From NCBI GenBank assembly GCA_018711785.1, contig DVHW01000230.1, positions 1 through 6,366 on the forward strand: DNA of 6,366 bases. The letters run 5' to 3'. The stretch's first letter is position 1, and each line of letters begins with the position of its first letter. The notes under the pieces were generated by a model, which saw only the letters and a list, made by a program, of their open reading frames with translations, was not told where the DNA came from and did not search any database. This DNA is from Candidatus Galloscillospira excrementavium (GTDB lineage Bacteria > Bacillota > Clostridia > Oscillospirales > Oscillospiraceae). Below are positions 4,654 through 6,366 of the stretch, in pieces. The translations under genes were made by a program, and so were the position numbers.

Positions 4654-6330
4654 ATGGTAAAGGCAGATCTGGTCATCAAGAACGGCAAAATCGCGACGGT
4701 AGACAAGAATTTCAACTATGTGGAGGCCGTAGCCTGCCGCAACGGCTTCATCATCGACCGGGGCACCACCGCCGAGATGGAAGCCCACATCGGCCCGGAC
4801 ACCAAGGTCATCGACGCGGGCGGAAAGCTGGTCCTCCCCGCCGCCAATGACTCCCACATGCACGCCTGCCACACCGGCTTCACCATGTCCCCCTCCTTCC
4901 TGGATTTCAACGGTCCGGCCTACAACTCCCTGCAGGTCATTCAGGACAAGATCCGCCAGGCAGTGGCGAAGGCCGGCCCCGGCGAGTGGGTCTTTGGCTG
5001 CGGACACGTGGATGCCAATATCAAAGAGCTGGCCGCCGAGGGCCGGCCCCTGCTCAAGCAGGACCTGGACGCGGTATCCACCTCGGTGCCCATCGTCCTC
5101 ACCGACTTCTCCCTGCACAACATGGTGGCCAACTCCAAGGCTATGGAGATCGCGGGCATCGACCGCAACTACCCTGACATCCCCCACAGCATCGGCACCA
5201 TCGAGCGGGACGCCGACGGCGAGCTCACCGGCCGCTTCATCGAGTGGGGCGCTCAGAACCTGCTGATGGCCCACTGCCCCATCCTCACCGACGCCGAGCT
5301 GGAGGACTGCATCCGCCGGGTCCAGCGGGCGCTGAACGAGAACGGCATCACCAGCCACGAGGACATCCTGGGCGAGGGCGGCGACCACCTGTTCCGGGGC
5401 ACCTGGGGCAGCCGGGTCATCGACATCTACGAGAAAATGGCCGAGAAGGGCGAGCTCACCGCCCGGGTCAGCGTGAACGTGTTCTCCGCCATCACCGGCG
5501 CCGCCAATTACGACGCCATCATCCGCGGCACCGACCGGGTAAAACTGCCTGAGTTCAAGGACCGCAACTGGGTCAAGGCCGATGCCATCAAGTTCTTCGT
5601 GGACCTGGGCGGCCCCACCTGGCAGCGCCCCGGCATCCGTCCCGAGGGCTCCTTCGCCTCCTCCTGGGACGGCACCGAGGAAGAGCAGATCAAGGAGATC
5701 ACCCGCACCATCATCGAACTCCACCGCATGGGCTGGCAGATCGCCATCCACTCCTGCGGCGGCGGCTCCATGGACACCTGCATCGACGCCATCGAGCAGG
5801 CCCAGCAGCTCTACCCCGGCAAGGACCTGCGCCACTTCCTCATCCACTGTGACGACACCACCAAGGAGTGCTGCGCCAAGATGGTGAAAAACCACATCGG
5901 CGCTGCCATCCAGCCCACGGCGGCCAACATCGTCTTTGGCTGGAACACCCCGGTGCTCACCGACAAGGAGGCCATTTTCGACTACCAGGCCTATACCGAC
6001 CTGGGCGCCAATCTGACCGGCGGCTCCGACTCCACCTGCTTCTCCATGAACTGGCGGGAGGGGATGCAGTTCTGCATGACCCGCACCACCTTTGACGGCT
6101 ACTGCGCCCGCCCCGACCTGGTGATGAAGCGGGAGGACGCCATCCGGATGTACACCATCAACGGGGCCTATCAGGAGCATATGGAACACGTCCGCGGCTC
6201 CATCGAGGTCAACAAGGTGGCTGACTTCCAGATCCTCGACAAGGACGTCATGACCTGCCCGGTCAACGAGATCGGCCAGGCCAAGGTGGTCATGACCATC
6301 TGCGGCGGCAAGGTGGTCTACGAGGCCTGA
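4654..6330 (+). CDS. metal-dependent amidohydrolase, Amidohydro_3 (YtcJ/AepA-like) family
   Basis: This 558-residue protein has no signal peptide and is probably cytosolic. The family hydrolyses amide or similar C-N bonds with metal ions held in a TIM barrel. Visible features in order: an N-terminal beta-sandwich (DLVIKNGKIATVD, 5-17); the metal-binding HxH in NDSHMH (H68, H70); LHNMVANSKAMEIAGI (154-169), matching the family's SgHxxxvNSkAL region; AIKFFVDLGG (311-320), whose K313 aligns with the possibly carboxylated lysine; QIAIHSCGG (H366); FLIHCD (H398); GGSDS with D459 as the probable catalytic/metal aspartate; and the closing GSIEVNKVADFQILD...VVMTICGGKVVYE (516-557). All expected ligands appear present, so the enzyme should be active. 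Length is typical. The substrate cannot be deduced; homologues are often loosely named exoenzyme regulatory protein AepA, which says little about function. It is divergent from the MalT-like regulator and follows a possible operator, suggesting inducible use of an amide, cyclic imide or amino-acid derivative. Confidence 0.9.
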   Translation: MVKADLVIKNGKIATVDKNFNYVEAVACRNGFIIDRGTTAEMEAHIGPDTKVIDAGGKLVLPAANDSHMHACHTGFTMSPSFLDFNGPAYNSLQVIQDKIRQAVAKAGPGEWVFGCGHVDANIKELAAEGRPLLKQDLDAVSTSVPIVLTDFSLHNMVANSKAMEIAGIDRNYPDIPHSIGTIERDADGELTGRFIEWGAQNLLMAHCPILTDAELEDCIRRVQRALNENGITSHEDILGEGGDHLFRGTWGSRVIDIYEKMAEKGELTARVSVNVFSAITGAANYDAIIRGTDRVKLPEFKDRNWVKADAIKFFVDLGGPTWQRPGIRPEGSFASSWDGTEEEQIKEITRTIIELHRMGWQIAIHSCGGGSMDTCIDAIEQAQQLYPGKDLRHFLIHCDDTTKECCAKMVKNHIGAAIQPTAANIVFGWNTPVLTDKEAIFDYQAYTDLGANLTGGSDSTCFSMNWREGMQFCMTRTTFDGYCARPDLVMKREDAIRMYTINGAYQEHMEHVRGSIEVNKVADFQILDKDVMTCPVNEIGQAKVVMTICGGKVVYEA

Positions 6331-6366
6331 GGTCTCACCCTTTCCCGGCGGGCGGCCGGCTCCCCC
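6331..6366. other. start of downstream non-coding region
   Basis: Thirty-six bases follow the amidohydrolase stop. They are very GC-rich and include GGCGGGCGGCCGGC. This may be the beginning of a terminator stem, but the window ends before any partner arm or U-run could be seen. Confidence 0.3.

Noticed and set aside
4594..6189. A 531-codon open frame on the minus strand opposite the amidohydrolase gene
   Set aside because: It is a mirror of the strong G/C third-position bias of the amidohydrolase. The translation is a Gly/Ala/Val/Asp-rich string without recognisable domains, and the plus-strand frame has full family motifs and a ribosome binding site.

Overview
The window looks like a chromosomal segment of a GC-rich Firmicute of the Oscillospiraceae type (Flavonifractor/Lawsonibacter/Pseudoflavonifractor-like). 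This rests on the strong G/C third-position preference, clean AGGAGG-type ribosome binding sites, clostridial-style sigma-A promoters and the character of the proteins. It is an inference from sequence style, not a database match. I see no phage, insertion sequence, CRISPR array or conjugation genes.

Layout: the left half is read leftward. At the left edge is a tRNA-Arg(CCG) cut off at its 3' end, with a near-consensus promoter of its own. Upstream of it lie a divergent PlsY-family membrane acyltransferase (134-742), a hairpin-containing gap, and a cytidylate kinase-like P-loop protein (958-1557) with its own promoter. An AT-rich, bidirectional-looking terminator (about 1714-1770) separates this block from a large MalT/LuxR-type signal-transduction ATPase regulator (1825-4305, also leftward). 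The right half holds a rightward gene for an Amidohydro_3/YtcJ-type metal-dependent amidohydrolase (4654-6330), which is divergent from the regulator.

The most informative part is the roughly 350-base gap between regulator and amidohydrolase. It carries three copies of the 9-mer ACTATCACC: two direct copies, the second forming a perfect 18-bp palindrome with an inverted third. These sit just upstream of a -10-like element that has no good -35, which is the geometry of an activator-dependent promoter. A leader of about 250 nt follows and contains a small hairpin plus U-run that could act as an attenuator. The simplest reading is a local regulatory pair: the MalT-like protein senses an unknown small molecule and switches on the amidohydrolase, possibly controlling itself as well. 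The substrate and inducer cannot be told from sequence. The other genes look like ordinary housekeeping or accessory genes, though the PlsY homologue departs from the family at several motif positions. I found no clear evidence of a wholly new kind of system.
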